From CAYUAG01 sp964554015 (GTDB taxonomy: Bacteria > Zhuqueibacterota > QNDG01 > CAYUAG01): a stretch of DNA of 37,030 bases. Position 1 is the stretch's first letter. Each line of letters begins with the position of its first letter. The notes under the pieces are model-generated. The model did not search any database. It saw nothing but the letters and a program-made list of their open reading frames with translations, and had not been told where the DNA came from. The translations under genes and the position numbers were made by a program. Positions 17,517-25,883 of the stretch are shown here, piece after piece. The DNA lies in the NCBI GenBank assembly GCA_964554015.1, contig CAZKMO010000012.1, forward strand, positions 1 through 37,030, read 5' to 3'.

Positions 17517-17537
17517 AAATAAATAATTAATTGTCAA
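17509..17537 (-). promoter_or_regulatory. sigma70-type promoter of argRGH
   Basis: On the minus strand TTGACA (17532-17537) and TATAAT (17509-17514) are both perfect consensus hexamers separated by exactly 17 nt. The expected start point, about seven bases downstream, falls near 17502, and the argR ATG begins at 17497. Confidence 0.85.
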
Positions 17538-17721
17538 GCTTTTTTTAACCTAAGTTTGATTTCCTTAAAAAAATTAATATATTTGATTGATATCTGGATT
17601 GGTTATATTTAGTTAAAGCATTACTGTGTTCATATATATACGTACCCTAGTGAGTATTTTTTATTGTTTTTCAAAGTTAAATGATAGCGCTATTATATCA
17701 TTTCATTTTGAGAGACTTGGT

Positions 17722-17747
17722 TATTACGTCAGTAATAGGTCTTGACA
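17722..17747 (+). promoter_or_regulatory. Candidate operator dyad plus -35 box for the 17928 gene
   Basis: The dyad TATTAC-GTCA-GTAATA is followed four bases later by TTGACA on the plus strand. The spacing is that of an operator abutting a -35 element. The -10 is poor (TAAAAA at 17763-17768, 15-nt spacer), so this is tentative. Confidence 0.35.
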
Positions 17748-17927
17748 TTACTCCATTATGCTTAAAAATCATAACCCCAAAAAATAAAGGCAGTTAGACA
17801 GGTCGGGGAAAAAAAAGAAAAGAAAATCCATTAGTCGAGGGAGTGGTTCCGGCATACAATTTGTATAATTTATTATTGATCAGTTATTTAAGAGTTGTTG
17901 TCAATTGATAATTAGTGGTGAGAAAGG

Positions 17928-18212
17928 GTGAATGTAGTATCCATATTATTTGAAATCGAAAAAGACAAGCAGTCCTGGGTGTTTTCTGATATTAAAACCA
18001 TGATTGATTCTTTGGAAAAACGGGGATACAGTACTGATTTTTATCGGGATAGATTAAATGAGAATAGATTTATGTTGAATTATTATTCCGAACAACCAGA
18101 AGAACAATTAGTTGATTTATTAAAGAATGAACCTGCAGTAAAATCATTTTTTCAAAAATTAAAAAGTGTGAGTGATCGAGTTGAAGTTTCTTCTTTTGAG
18201 AAGCTGTTTTGA
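17928..18212 (+). CDS. Hypothetical protein, 94 aa
   Basis: Not recognised. The start is GTG with GAGAAAG-like purines upstream. The protein is soluble and charged, with no membrane segment or cysteine motif. Predicted helices alternate with a short aromatic segment (FYRDRLNENRFMLNYY) in the middle. It lies 28 nt before another unknown gene in the same direction, so the two are probably an operon. They are divergent from argR behind a spacer rich in palindromes. A small regulatory or structural protein is possible, but nothing in the sequence identifies a function. Confidence 0.6.
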   Translation: MNVVSILFEIEKDKQSWVFSDIKTMIDSLEKRGYSTDFYRDRLNENRFMLNYYSEQPEEQLVDLLKNEPAVKSFFQKLKSVSDRVEVSSFEKLF

Positions 18213-18240
18213 AGGTTATAAAAGGGGAGGATAATCCATT

Positions 18241-18747
18241 ATGGATCAGAGGATTAAAGACAGAATAAAGGAAAAAATAACCGAATTGTTGGTGCATGCT
18301 GATTTTTTTATGATGCCCCTGGAATGGATAACGGATAGATTATCAGAAGATCCGGACATAGATTTAGATTTATCACACGATAGTTTAGGTGCCATCATTC
18401 AGGAATTTGAAGAATTCAGACTTTTTGAATCACCGGAGATAGAACTATCAGCCACTATGAAAGGCTTTATTTCCCAGGAAGAGTTAAAGAAGATGGGATT
18501 TTGTAATGGACGTCGGGTTATGTTGAAAAAGAGGACACCAACCAAAACGGAGTTGATAGAATTTTTGCTGAACAAGGCAAATCAAACTTTTGAGACCTTG
18601 AAAAAGGCCTGGGATATCCGACCAGGTAATAATCAAGAAATCGAAGATCAGCTTTTACAAGCTCTTGCTAAGTCGCAAAAGCTTCAGCGAGAATTACATA
18701 TTGTATTAACTGACGAGAAACAAAAGCAAGAAATTAGTATTAATTAA
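18241..18747 (+). CDS. Hypothetical protein, 168 aa, possible winged-helix N-terminus
   Basis: Not recognised. AAAGGGGAGG (18221-18230) precedes the ATG by 10 nt, a strong translation signal. The N-terminal 70 residues or so alternate helices and short strands in a way that resembles a small winged helix (IKEKITELLVHADF, then PLEWITDRL). The C-terminal half is helical and rich in Lys, Glu and Gln, probably coiled-coil. A single cysteine (FCNGRR) is present. It is probably co-transcribed with the 94-aa gene 28 nt upstream. Its DNA or protein partner is unknown. Confidence 0.7.
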   Translation: MDQRIKDRIKEKITELLVHADFFMMPLEWITDRLSEDPDIDLDLSHDSLGAIIQEFEEFRLFESPEIELSATMKGFISQEELKKMGFCNGRRVMLKKRTPTKTELIEFLLNKANQTFETLKKAWDIRPGNNQEIEDQLLQALAKSQKLQRELHIVLTDEKQKQEISIN

Positions 18748-19052
18748 CTATTGCTACTCCTTAGATTTACCCTTTTTTAATATTTTTACTATATATAATC
18801 ATTAAACATTTTTAATAGTTTCGATTCATTCTGTTGCATTAACAGTCATCAAAAAATCTTTCTCTTCTCCTGAGGAGATAACCTACCTTTCACTATTTAG
18901 GATGAAATATCTGACCTACACTCCTCTGAACCTGCCCGAAAAACAGACAGTCCGGTTGATTTGTAGGCATAAGATCTGAAAATTGTAATGGGGTTTAATT
19001 GTACCCACACAAGATGGGAGAATTTCTCTCGCCTTAATGTCTCGAATTCTGC

Positions 19053-19076
19053 CTGCTAAATGGGGATTAGCAGTTT
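19053..19076 (+). terminator. Weak terminator-like hairpin
   Basis: CTGCTAA (19053-19059) and TTAGCAG (19067-19073) form a perfect 7-bp stem with a 7-nt loop, followed by TTT and then AAAA. The T-run is short, so activity is doubtful. Confidence 0.3.
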
Positions 19077-19397
19077 AAAAAGGTTCGATGGGATTCATGA
19101 TTGACAGTGTACACATTTTTTTCCCTAAATATCGCGGTTTTAGTACCTACAAAACCAAAAAATATTTGAGTTTGGCATCTTTTATGCATTGTTCCTGTGA
19201 AAACCGTATATGAACCTATTTGGGAAACCTATTGGAGCTATTCCCTGAAATCAGACAGAGGTGTTGATGACCTATGGTTAATGCTGGTTGTTTTATGCGG
19301 GTATTGGGCGCAGCAATCATTATTAACCTCTAGTTCAGCGGTTTGGGACCAGGCAAGTATTAAAAAGGTTATCTTTGAAAAAAGATAAATTTTTTAC

Positions 19398-19426
19398 TTG
19401 CAATTTCAGTTAATAAAAATTATCTT
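19398..19426 (+). promoter_or_regulatory. Candidate promoter of sprA
   Basis: TTGCAA (19398-19403) and TATCTT (19421-19426) are separated by 17 nt. Each hexamer matches the sigma70 consensus at four of six positions. A start near 19433 would give a 5' leader of roughly 135 nt that includes the whole inverted-repeat structure before sprA. Confidence 0.35.
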
Positions 19427-19459
19427 TATTTTAAGTTTTTGAAAATAATAAAGAATGGG

Positions 19460-19569
19460 TTGCCTATAGATTTTTGATACTGGTACAAATGTGAACATGA
19501 ATAATATCTATGCCTAGAAACGGCCATAGATATTGATAACATCAGTGGTAGGAGTATAGGCAATCTATG
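19460..19569 (+). promoter_or_regulatory. Structured, possibly bistable 5' leader of sprA
   Basis: An outer stem pairs TTGCCTATA (19460-19468) with TATAGGCAA (19555-19563). An inner stem pairs AATATCTATG (19503-19512) with CATAGATATT (19525-19534) around a 12-nt loop. The start-codon segment ATCTATG (19563-19569) is identical to part of the left inner arm (19506-19512), so CATAGAT (19525-19531) could pair with either. AGGAG (19550-19554) lies just before the right outer arm, 12 nt from the ATG. This does not match a riboswitch class I know. Confidence 0.5.
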
Positions 19570-22500
19570 TTTCGGGTTAGATCATATAGGCTTACTTTTA
19601 GTTTTTGTTTTATCTTTATATTTATTTTCTGGAATCGTAGTTCAGTAAGAGCTCAGCCAGGATTACATCTTTCTGAGCGCGATAGGTATTTTTCTCCTCT
19701 TACCACCAAGGAGTTAACTTTTCCTTTGGCCTATCCCTTATCCAAGAGACCTCTCCCCTATCCTCATAATTTTAAACAGGAAGTTTCTCTTGATTCTTCC
19801 GGGCAGTTTGTTACCATACGGTACCGGTATAATGATAAGGATATATTAATTCCCCAACGGTTAACCTTAGAAGAGTATAAAGCGCAACGGCTTAGCCGTG
19901 AAACTCATTATTCTTTAAGAACTTATTTTAGTGAGCATTTTTTACCCAGGGAGCAGGGAGGTGAAGGAGGAGGCTTAACCATTAGAAGTCCCAAAATAAA
20001 AAGCAAAACCTTTAAACGGTTATTTGGGGGTGATGAGTTAAGTCTTAATGTTACCGGTAATATCACCATTGATGGTACGTACAGGCATGAAAAACGTCAA
20101 GAAGTTATGACTGCCACCAATCGAGCGCCTAGCGGCAGCTTTAATATGAAACAGACCCAGCGGTTTAAGGTAGAGGGCAAAATTGGGGAAAATGTTTCTG
20201 TGCTGGTGGATCAGGATAGTGAGCGTCCCTTTGAATTTCAAAATGCATTACAGGTGCAATATCGGGGTGATGAGGATGCCATCCTGCAAAGCATTGATGC
20301 CGGTAATGTATCATTATCGCTTCCCGGTACCCAGTTTGTCACCTTTAGTGCCAAAAATTCCGGATTATTTGGTATTAAAGCCAGACTTAAGTTAGGTAAT
20401 CTGGATGTCACTACCATTGCCAGCATGGAAAAAGGAGAAAAGAAAAAATTGTCCATTACAGGCGGAAAGGAAGAGGGATCAACCCAAATTCAGGATTATA
20501 ATTATGTCCGGAACACCTATTTCTTTTTACATGATCGGTACAGGGCTCTGTATCCCCAGGTAGATGAGGACGGAAATCATATCTTCGATGATAATAATGT
20601 CGTTACCAGAATCGAGGTATATAAATCAGGCAATAATTATCAAAGTAATGAGGATGCTTTTTATGCCTGGGCAGTGGTGGATCCTGATAATCCGGATAAA
20701 TCCAAAACCACCAATGACAGTTACGATGGATTTTTTTTACGGCTGGAACCTAATGAGGATTACTTTGTGGATAAGAAATTAGGCTATATTCGCATGAACC
20801 GATACCTGCAGGATTCTGAGGTACTGGCAGTTACCTTCCGGGATACTTCCGGTAATGAATTCGGCATCCTGCCCGATGAGAACGGCATCTTTTCCGGTGA
20901 GAAAATTTTTAAAATAATAAAACCACAAAATTCCACTCCGGATTTAGAAACCTGGAATCTGGAATGGAAGAATGTGTATAATCTGGGCAATACCCGGGAT
21001 ATAAAAGAGGAAGATTTTGATTTAAAAATATATTATAAAACCTCTTCCGGTGATCCCCGTAGTTCGACGAATTCCAAGAGTTATCTGGAGATTTTCGGCC
21101 TGGACAGAAAGAATGAATCCGGAGCTTTAACTCCGGATGGTAATATAGATTTGGGCAATCTCAATATTATTGATCTGGAAAGAGGGGAATTGTTTTTTCC
21201 GGACCTCACTCCCTTTGCCCCGGATACACTTTCTGATTCCAAATTGCCTGAAGACGAATGGGCAAAATTTTACTATGTCGATCCCACTAATCTGTCTGAA
21301 ATCATTAAACACAGTAATTTTTATATTGAGGTAAAATCATCCTCCTTATCCAGAATGAAATCAACCTATCAGCTGGGAATTAATGTGATAGAAAATTCCG
21401 AAAAAGTAACCATGGGGGGACAAACCCTGGAAAGAGGAGTGGATTATACCATTGATTATATGTCCGGTATGCTTACCATTACCAAGGAAGATGTTAATGA
21501 TGCTAATTTGGAAGTAACCTATGAACTGCAGGAAATGTTTTCTATTGATAAAAAAATGTTACTGGGAGCAAGGGCGGAATATAATATATGGGAAAAGGAA
21601 GAAAGCCGTGCTTTTATCGGAGGAACCGTTCTGTACCGAAACCTGCAGACAGTGGATCAGCGGGTTAATGTCGACAAGGAAACCCCTTTTTCCAATTTTG
21701 TCTGGGATGTGAACACCTTGTTTGACTGGAAAAATCAGTTTCTTACCAATACCTTTAATTACCTGCCTTTGCTTTCCGTAAGCGGTGATTCCAAACTATC
21801 TTTCGAAGGTGAAGTAGCCCAGGTAATCCCCAATCCCAACTCACTCAACAATCCCAGTACCGGCGATAAAAACGGGGTTGCTTATTTGGATGATTTCGAG
21901 GGAGCAAAATTAGAGAATAAGATAAATATTAATGGTGAGGCCTGGTCCCATTGTTCCCAGCCCGTAATCGGCCCGGACTATGAAAAACAGCCCTTAAACA
22001 GACGGGGATATACGGAGTGGGTTAATCCATATAATAAAGTTGACATTAATGATATCTGGCCCGATAAAGAGATAAGCAATCAGATGGGGGGAGGTGAACG
22101 TAGAAAAGATGTGCTGGAAATTCGCTTTCATCCCCTTGATACCCTGGAAACAGAACTACAAATACAACAATGCTGGGGAGGTCTGCAAAAAGATCTTCCT
22201 TCCGGCTATGCCAACCAGATAAAGAGCCGTTTTCTGGAATTATGGATAAGGTTACTGGATGGCTACCCTGCCGGTAAAATACATGTGGATGTGGGGGTTA
22301 TTTCCGAAGATGTTATTCCCAACGGACAATTAGACACCGAGGATAAGCTAAAAGCCGGTTTACGGGATGATATATTACAGGAAGATGAAGATACTGGCCT
22401 GGACGGCATATGGGGAGATGATCCTCCGTACATTTTTTACCCGCATGAAGCGGCAACTATTGTAGAGGGGAAAGCCACTCCTTATGATTTCTGGGATCTG

Positions 22501-25500
22501 GATAACAGTGGGGATAAATCTCCAGATGAGCCCTGGAGTTATGATGATTATAAGTATAAAACGGAAACTGAATATATTCAAGATATTATATATAATACCG
22601 GTACTGAGGATAGTTATAAAAAGTCATCTGTACCCATACCTGATAGTGAAGATCTGAACGGCAATTCCAGTACGGATTTAACCAACAATTACTTTTCTTT
22701 TGCTTTTTCCTTGGATGAAAACAGCCCGGATACCAGTTTAATTGATGGATATGGTAAGGAAGGTACAGGATGGCGGAAATATCAGATTCGGCTGAATGAG
22801 CCGGATACTATAGTAGGAATTCCCCAGTGGACACGCATTAATTATATACGGGTATGGATAGACAGTGTGGATTCCGAAACCCGGCTGCAGATAGCTCAGA
22901 TCAGTCTGGTGGGAAACGAATGGAGATTTAAAGGTATTTATGTTTCCCAGGATACTACCAACTACGGCATCGAGGATGATTCCACCCTGGTTATAAAAGT
23001 GTATAACACAGATGAAAACAGAAATGAATATGAACGGCCTCCGGGGGTTAAGGGAGAGTATGATCCCATACGCAAGATTCACGCCCGGGAGCAGGCCCTG
23101 GTATTGAAGCTGAATAATTTACCACCGCAAAGAACAGCCTTGGCCCAGAAAACCTTGTACCAGCCGGTGGATTTAATTCAATACAAGAGATTAAAAATGT
23201 TTTTACATGGAGGAGATAAATATTATACTTCCTTTCCTCCGGATAGCAGCCCTGTGGAATTTTTCCTACAAATGGGATCGGACACCAAAAATGAAAACTA
23301 CTATGAAATTAAATATCCGGTATATCGGGATTGGGATGAAAGAAATTCCATTGATTTACCTCTGGAAATATTCAGTCAATTAAAGCTGCAACGGGAAGCA
23401 GATGAGGATACCAGCAGCATTGTTTTGGAAAATGGACACCGGGTAACTATTGTGGGCAGTCCTACCATTACTAAAGTTCGCTGGCTTAGGGCAGGCCTTA
23501 CCAATAAAACCAATACTCCTTTTAATGGAGAAGTATGGATAAATGAGTTGCGTTTGTCCAATGTAAGGAAAGAAAGAGGTATGGCTATCAGAGCAAAAAC
23601 CGGTGTTGAGATAGGTGATTTTTGTAGTATTTTCGGTTCCTATGATAAAAAAGATGCAGATTTCCATACCGTGAACGAACGATTTGGAGGCGGCGCCAAT
23701 GTGGAAAGTTACGCAGTCAATGTAAATGTAAATATTGATAGATTTTTACCGCCTTCCTGGGGCCTGAATATTCCAGTAAGGTCAAATTATAGTAAAACTC
23801 TTTCCACACCCAAATATATGCCGGGCAGTGATATTATTGTTGATAAAGATCTTATGAGTTCAGAACAACTAAATGAAATTCAAACGGAAAATGTCACTAA
23901 GGGGGTGAGTATTTCCTTTTCCAAATCGCAAAGATCGCGGAATTTTTTTGGCAGATATTTGCTTGATCCCATTTCAGCTCAGGCTAGTTTCCGGCGTACA
24001 GATCAGCATACCTCCCAGATCCGTTTTTCCCGGTCAGTCAGTTATAACGGAAGTTTCAATTATAATTTGAACCTTAATAAACAATACAGTTTTAAACCAC
24101 TGATATGGCTGGGAGAAAAAGGATTTTTAGGGAAAATTGCCAACTTTAAAATATATTACCCCTTTAACAATTTTACTTTTAAAATTAATGCCACAGATTC
24201 TGAAAAAGAATCAGAAACCCGAGAGGGAGTACCCTCGTCTTCTGAAAACGCCTCCTTTAGTAATGATTTTTCCCTAAGATTGCAACCCGTAAATGATTTA
24301 TCGGTGGATTTATCCACGTCAGATAGTTATAATATGCGGGGGATACCTTGGACCGAGATACTATCCATCACACCGGAGCGACTGGATTATCAGCAGAAGT
24401 TTGTAACCAAATTTTCTCCGCGTTTATTCTCCTGGTTCTCACCCTCGTTTCAATTTAATGCTGATTATAGATGGAAAAACAATATCCAAAGAACAACTGC
24501 CAGTAAAAGTGCAGGGGTAAACTCCGGATTTACCATCAATGGGAAATTCACTCCGGAAAAATTTGTACAGATGTTTGAAAAAGGAACTCAGTCAAAAACT
24601 ATACAACGACCCCAGACCCGGAGAAGAAGGGAACCGCAAACCGATACCGGTAAGGAAAATAAGGAAGAACAAAAGGAGGAGGAAAAAGATGATACACCTT
24701 CACCTCTGGTTACCATTTTATCCACTATTGGTAACACCTTCAAGGGTATTGAACCTATTACGGTAAATCTTTCCTTTTCCAAAACCAGAAATGATCAGGG
24801 TATTCTCAGTTCTCCTTCCACTGCCTATAAATTTGGATTTAGTGATGAGGATCTTGATTATTCCGATAAAGTATCCCAACCGAGAACCGGGCAAAGAGCT
24901 AATCGGCTTTCCATGCAATCCGGGATCAATATTGCCAACAAAGTAAATATTAATTTTACTTATAATTATGATCATAATAAAAATATGTCTTCCCAAACTA
25001 CGGAAACTGTTTCAAATTCCATTTTATATCTGGGTGATGTACAAATGCCCTTTCCTAATTGGACAGTACGCTGGAATGGTCTGGAAAGAATCCCTTTCCT
25101 GTCTTCGGTGTTTCAAAGTATCAATATCAATCATGGATTTAATGGGAAGAAAACGGAACAATTGTCCAATGGTAAAGTTACCAATGTAAATTTCAGTAGT
25201 GCCTTTAATCCGCTTATAGGAGTTAGATTACGATTTAAAAATAATATTACATCAGATATCCAGTATACCAATTCAGTCACCGTCTCAGAACAAACTCAGT
25301 ACGGATCATCTAAAAGTAAAGATGTATCTTCCAAACTTATTGTCTCCGGACAGTACTCCTTGAAAAAGGGAATTACCCTGCCGATTATCAATAAGCGATT
25401 TGAAAATACCATTGATATTACCTTAAAGTTCAATATGGGAAATGATGTTATGTTTAAAAAAAGAGGGGAAGCTGAGAAGATGACCAAATCCAACTTTACC

Positions 25501-25653
25501 AAGAGTTGGTCATTAGAGCCTCGCATATCCTATACTTTTTCCCGCAGTGTCCAGGGCGGTTTACATTTTGAATTTGGAGAAAGAAAAGCAATGAGTATGG
25601 CAAACAGAAAAATTGTTGCTTTTGGAATTCATTCCAGTATTAAAATTGGATAG
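19567..25653 (+). CDS. sprA: SprA-family giant outer-membrane beta-barrel protein
   Basis: In Bacteroidetes SprA is the outer-membrane conduit of the type IX secretion system and is needed for gliding. This 2028-aa protein has a signal peptide (about 1-30, ending VRAQ), a beta-rich body with repeated SprA-like blocks, and the family hallmark GDKNGVAYLDDFEGAK (about 766-781). It ends in a beta-strand-like VAFGIHSSIKIG with no sorting domain. Bacteroidetes SprA is usually about 2400 aa, so this is a somewhat shorter form. A very charged Arg/Glu/Lys linker (about 1678-1710) interrupts the C-terminal strands. No other T9SS gene (gldK-N, porU, sov partners) is in the window. AGGAG lies 12 nt before the ATG within a structured leader. 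Confidence 0.88.
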   Translation: MFRVRSYRLTFSFCFIFIFIFWNRSSVRAQPGLHLSERDRYFSPLTTKELTFPLAYPLSKRPLPYPHNFKQEVSLDSSGQFVTIRYRYNDKDILIPQRLTLEEYKAQRLSRETHYSLRTYFSEHFLPREQGGEGGGLTIRSPKIKSKTFKRLFGGDELSLNVTGNITIDGTYRHEKRQEVMTATNRAPSGSFNMKQTQRFKVEGKIGENVSVLVDQDSERPFEFQNALQVQYRGDEDAILQSIDAGNVSLSLPGTQFVTFSAKNSGLFGIKARLKLGNLDVTTIASMEKGEKKKLSITGGKEEGSTQIQDYNYVRNTYFFLHDRYRALYPQVDEDGNHIFDDNNVVTRIEVYKSGNNYQSNEDAFYAWAVVDPDNPDKSKTTNDSYDGFFLRLEPNEDYFVDKKLGYIRMNRYLQDSEVLAVTFRDTSGNEFGILPDENGIFSGEKIFKIIKPQNSTPDLETWNLEWKNVYNLGNTRDIKEEDFDLKIYYKTSSGDPRSSTNSKSYLEIFGLDRKNESGALTPDGNIDLGNLNIIDLERGELFFPDLTPFAPDTLSDSKLPEDEWAKFYYVDPTNLSEIIKHSNFYIEVKSSSLSRMKSTYQLGINVIENSEKVTMGGQTLERGVDYTIDYMSGMLTITKEDVNDANLEVTYELQEMFSIDKKMLLGARAEYNIWEKEESRAFIGGTVLYRNLQTVDQRVNVDKETPFSNFVWDVNTLFDWKNQFLTNTFNYLPLLSVSGDSKLSFEGEVAQVIPNPNSLNNPSTGDKNGVAYLDDFEGAKLENKININGEAWSHCSQPVIGPDYEKQPLNRRGYTEWVNPYNKVDINDIWPDKEISNQMGGGERRKDVLEIRFHPLDTLETELQIQQCWGGLQKDLPSGYANQIKSRFLELWIRLLDGYPAGKIHVDVGVISEDVIPNGQLDTEDKLKAGLRDDILQEDEDTGLDGIWGDDPPYIFYPHEAATIVEGKATPYDFWDLDNSGDKSPDEPWSYDDYKYKTETEYIQDIIYNTGTEDSYKKSSVPIPDSEDLNGNSSTDLTNNYFSFAFSLDENSPDTSLIDGYGKEGTGWRKYQIRLNEPDTIVGIPQWTRINYIRVWIDSVDSETRLQIAQISLVGNEWRFKGIYVSQDTTNYGIEDDSTLVIKVYNTDENRNEYERPPGVKGEYDPIRKIHAREQALVLKLNNLPPQRTALAQKTLYQPVDLIQYKRLKMFLHGGDKYYTSFPPDSSPVEFFLQMGSDTKNENYYEIKYPVYRDWDERNSIDLPLEIFSQLKLQREADEDTSSIVLENGHRVTIVGSPTITKVRWLRAGLTNKTNTPFNGEVWINELRLSNVRKERGMAIRAKTGVEIGDFCSIFGSYDKKDADFHTVNERFGGGANVESYAVNVNVNIDRFLPPSWGLNIPVRSNYSKTLSTPKYMPGSDIIVDKDLMSSEQLNEIQTENVTKGVSISFSKSQRSRNFFGRYLLDPISAQASFRRTDQHTSQIRFSRSVSYNGSFNYNLNLNKQYSFKPLIWLGEKGFLGKIANFKIYYPFNNFTFKINATDSEKESETREGVPSSSENASFSNDFSLRLQPVNDLSVDLSTSDSYNMRGIPWTEILSITPERLDYQQKFVTKFSPRLFSWFSPSFQFNADYRWKNNIQRTTASKSAGVNSGFTINGKFTPEKFVQMFEKGTQSKTIQRPQTRRRREPQTDTGKENKEEQKEEEKDDTPSPLVTILSTIGNTFKGIEPITVNLSFSKTRNDQGILSSPSTAYKFGFSDEDLDYSDKVSQPRTGQRANRLSMQSGINIANKVNINFTYNYDHNKNMSSQTTETVSNSILYLGDVQMPFPNWTVRWNGLERIPFLSSVFQSININHGFNGKKTEQLSNGKVTNVNFSSAFNPLIGVRLRFKNNITSDIQYTNSVTVSEQTQYGSSKSKDVSSKLIVSGQYSLKKGITLPIINKRFENTIDITLKFNMGNDVMFKKRGEAEKMTKSNFTKSWSLEPRISYTFSRSVQGGLHFEFGERKAMSMANRKIVAFGIHSSIKIG

Positions 25654-25883
25654 TTTTACTTGAAGTCAGAAAACAACCATCATTAAAGAAAAAGAAACAG
25701 AGTGAAGGAGTATGGGAGTATGAGAGAAGTAATAAAAGGAATAATGAGGTTGTTTAATTTCATTCTCAGTTTCACCAGTTCTCCCATACAATTGTTTTTA
25801 AAATAGAATATTCTTTTATTAATAGTAGTTTTATTTTCAAGATACATACATATTTTTTAACTTAAGATAAAAAGGGAGACATT

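Larger units (their letters stand above)
17498..17927. other. Divergent intergenic region with several palindromes
   Basis: A 430-bp spacer between divergent argR and the unknown gene at 17928. Besides the ARG box it holds a perfect 10-bp palindrome ATAGCGCTAT (17684-17693), nested in arms ATGATA/TATCAT (17681-17701), and a 16-bp dyad, TATTAC and GTAATA around GTCA (17722-17737). A TTGACA box (17742-17747) starts four bases after the dyad on the plus strand, with only a weak TAAAAA-like -10. No ORF is credible here. Confidence 0.6.
18748..19566. other. Gene-poor region upstream of sprA
   Basis: About 820 bp without a credible gene. One 63-codon GTG frame at 19197 has no Shine-Dalgarno or recognisable composition. 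A 7-bp hairpin followed by TTT lies at 19053-19076. The last 170 bp hold a candidate promoter and a structured leader for sprA. The middle (18850-19390) may be decayed coding sequence or an RNA gene, but I see no known family. Confidence 0.5.

Noticed and set aside
19197..19388. 63-codon GTG frame upstream of sprA
   Set aside because: No Shine-Dalgarno, no recognisable family, and odd Trp/Ser-rich composition; not supported as a gene.
24588..24996. Minus-strand frames inside sprA
   Set aside because: Shadows; the plus-strand frame is one continuous SprA protein.
25709..25791. TATGGGAG/CTCCCATA inverted repeat after sprA as terminator
   Set aside because: The arms are about 65 nt apart with no T-run; a terminator is not supported.
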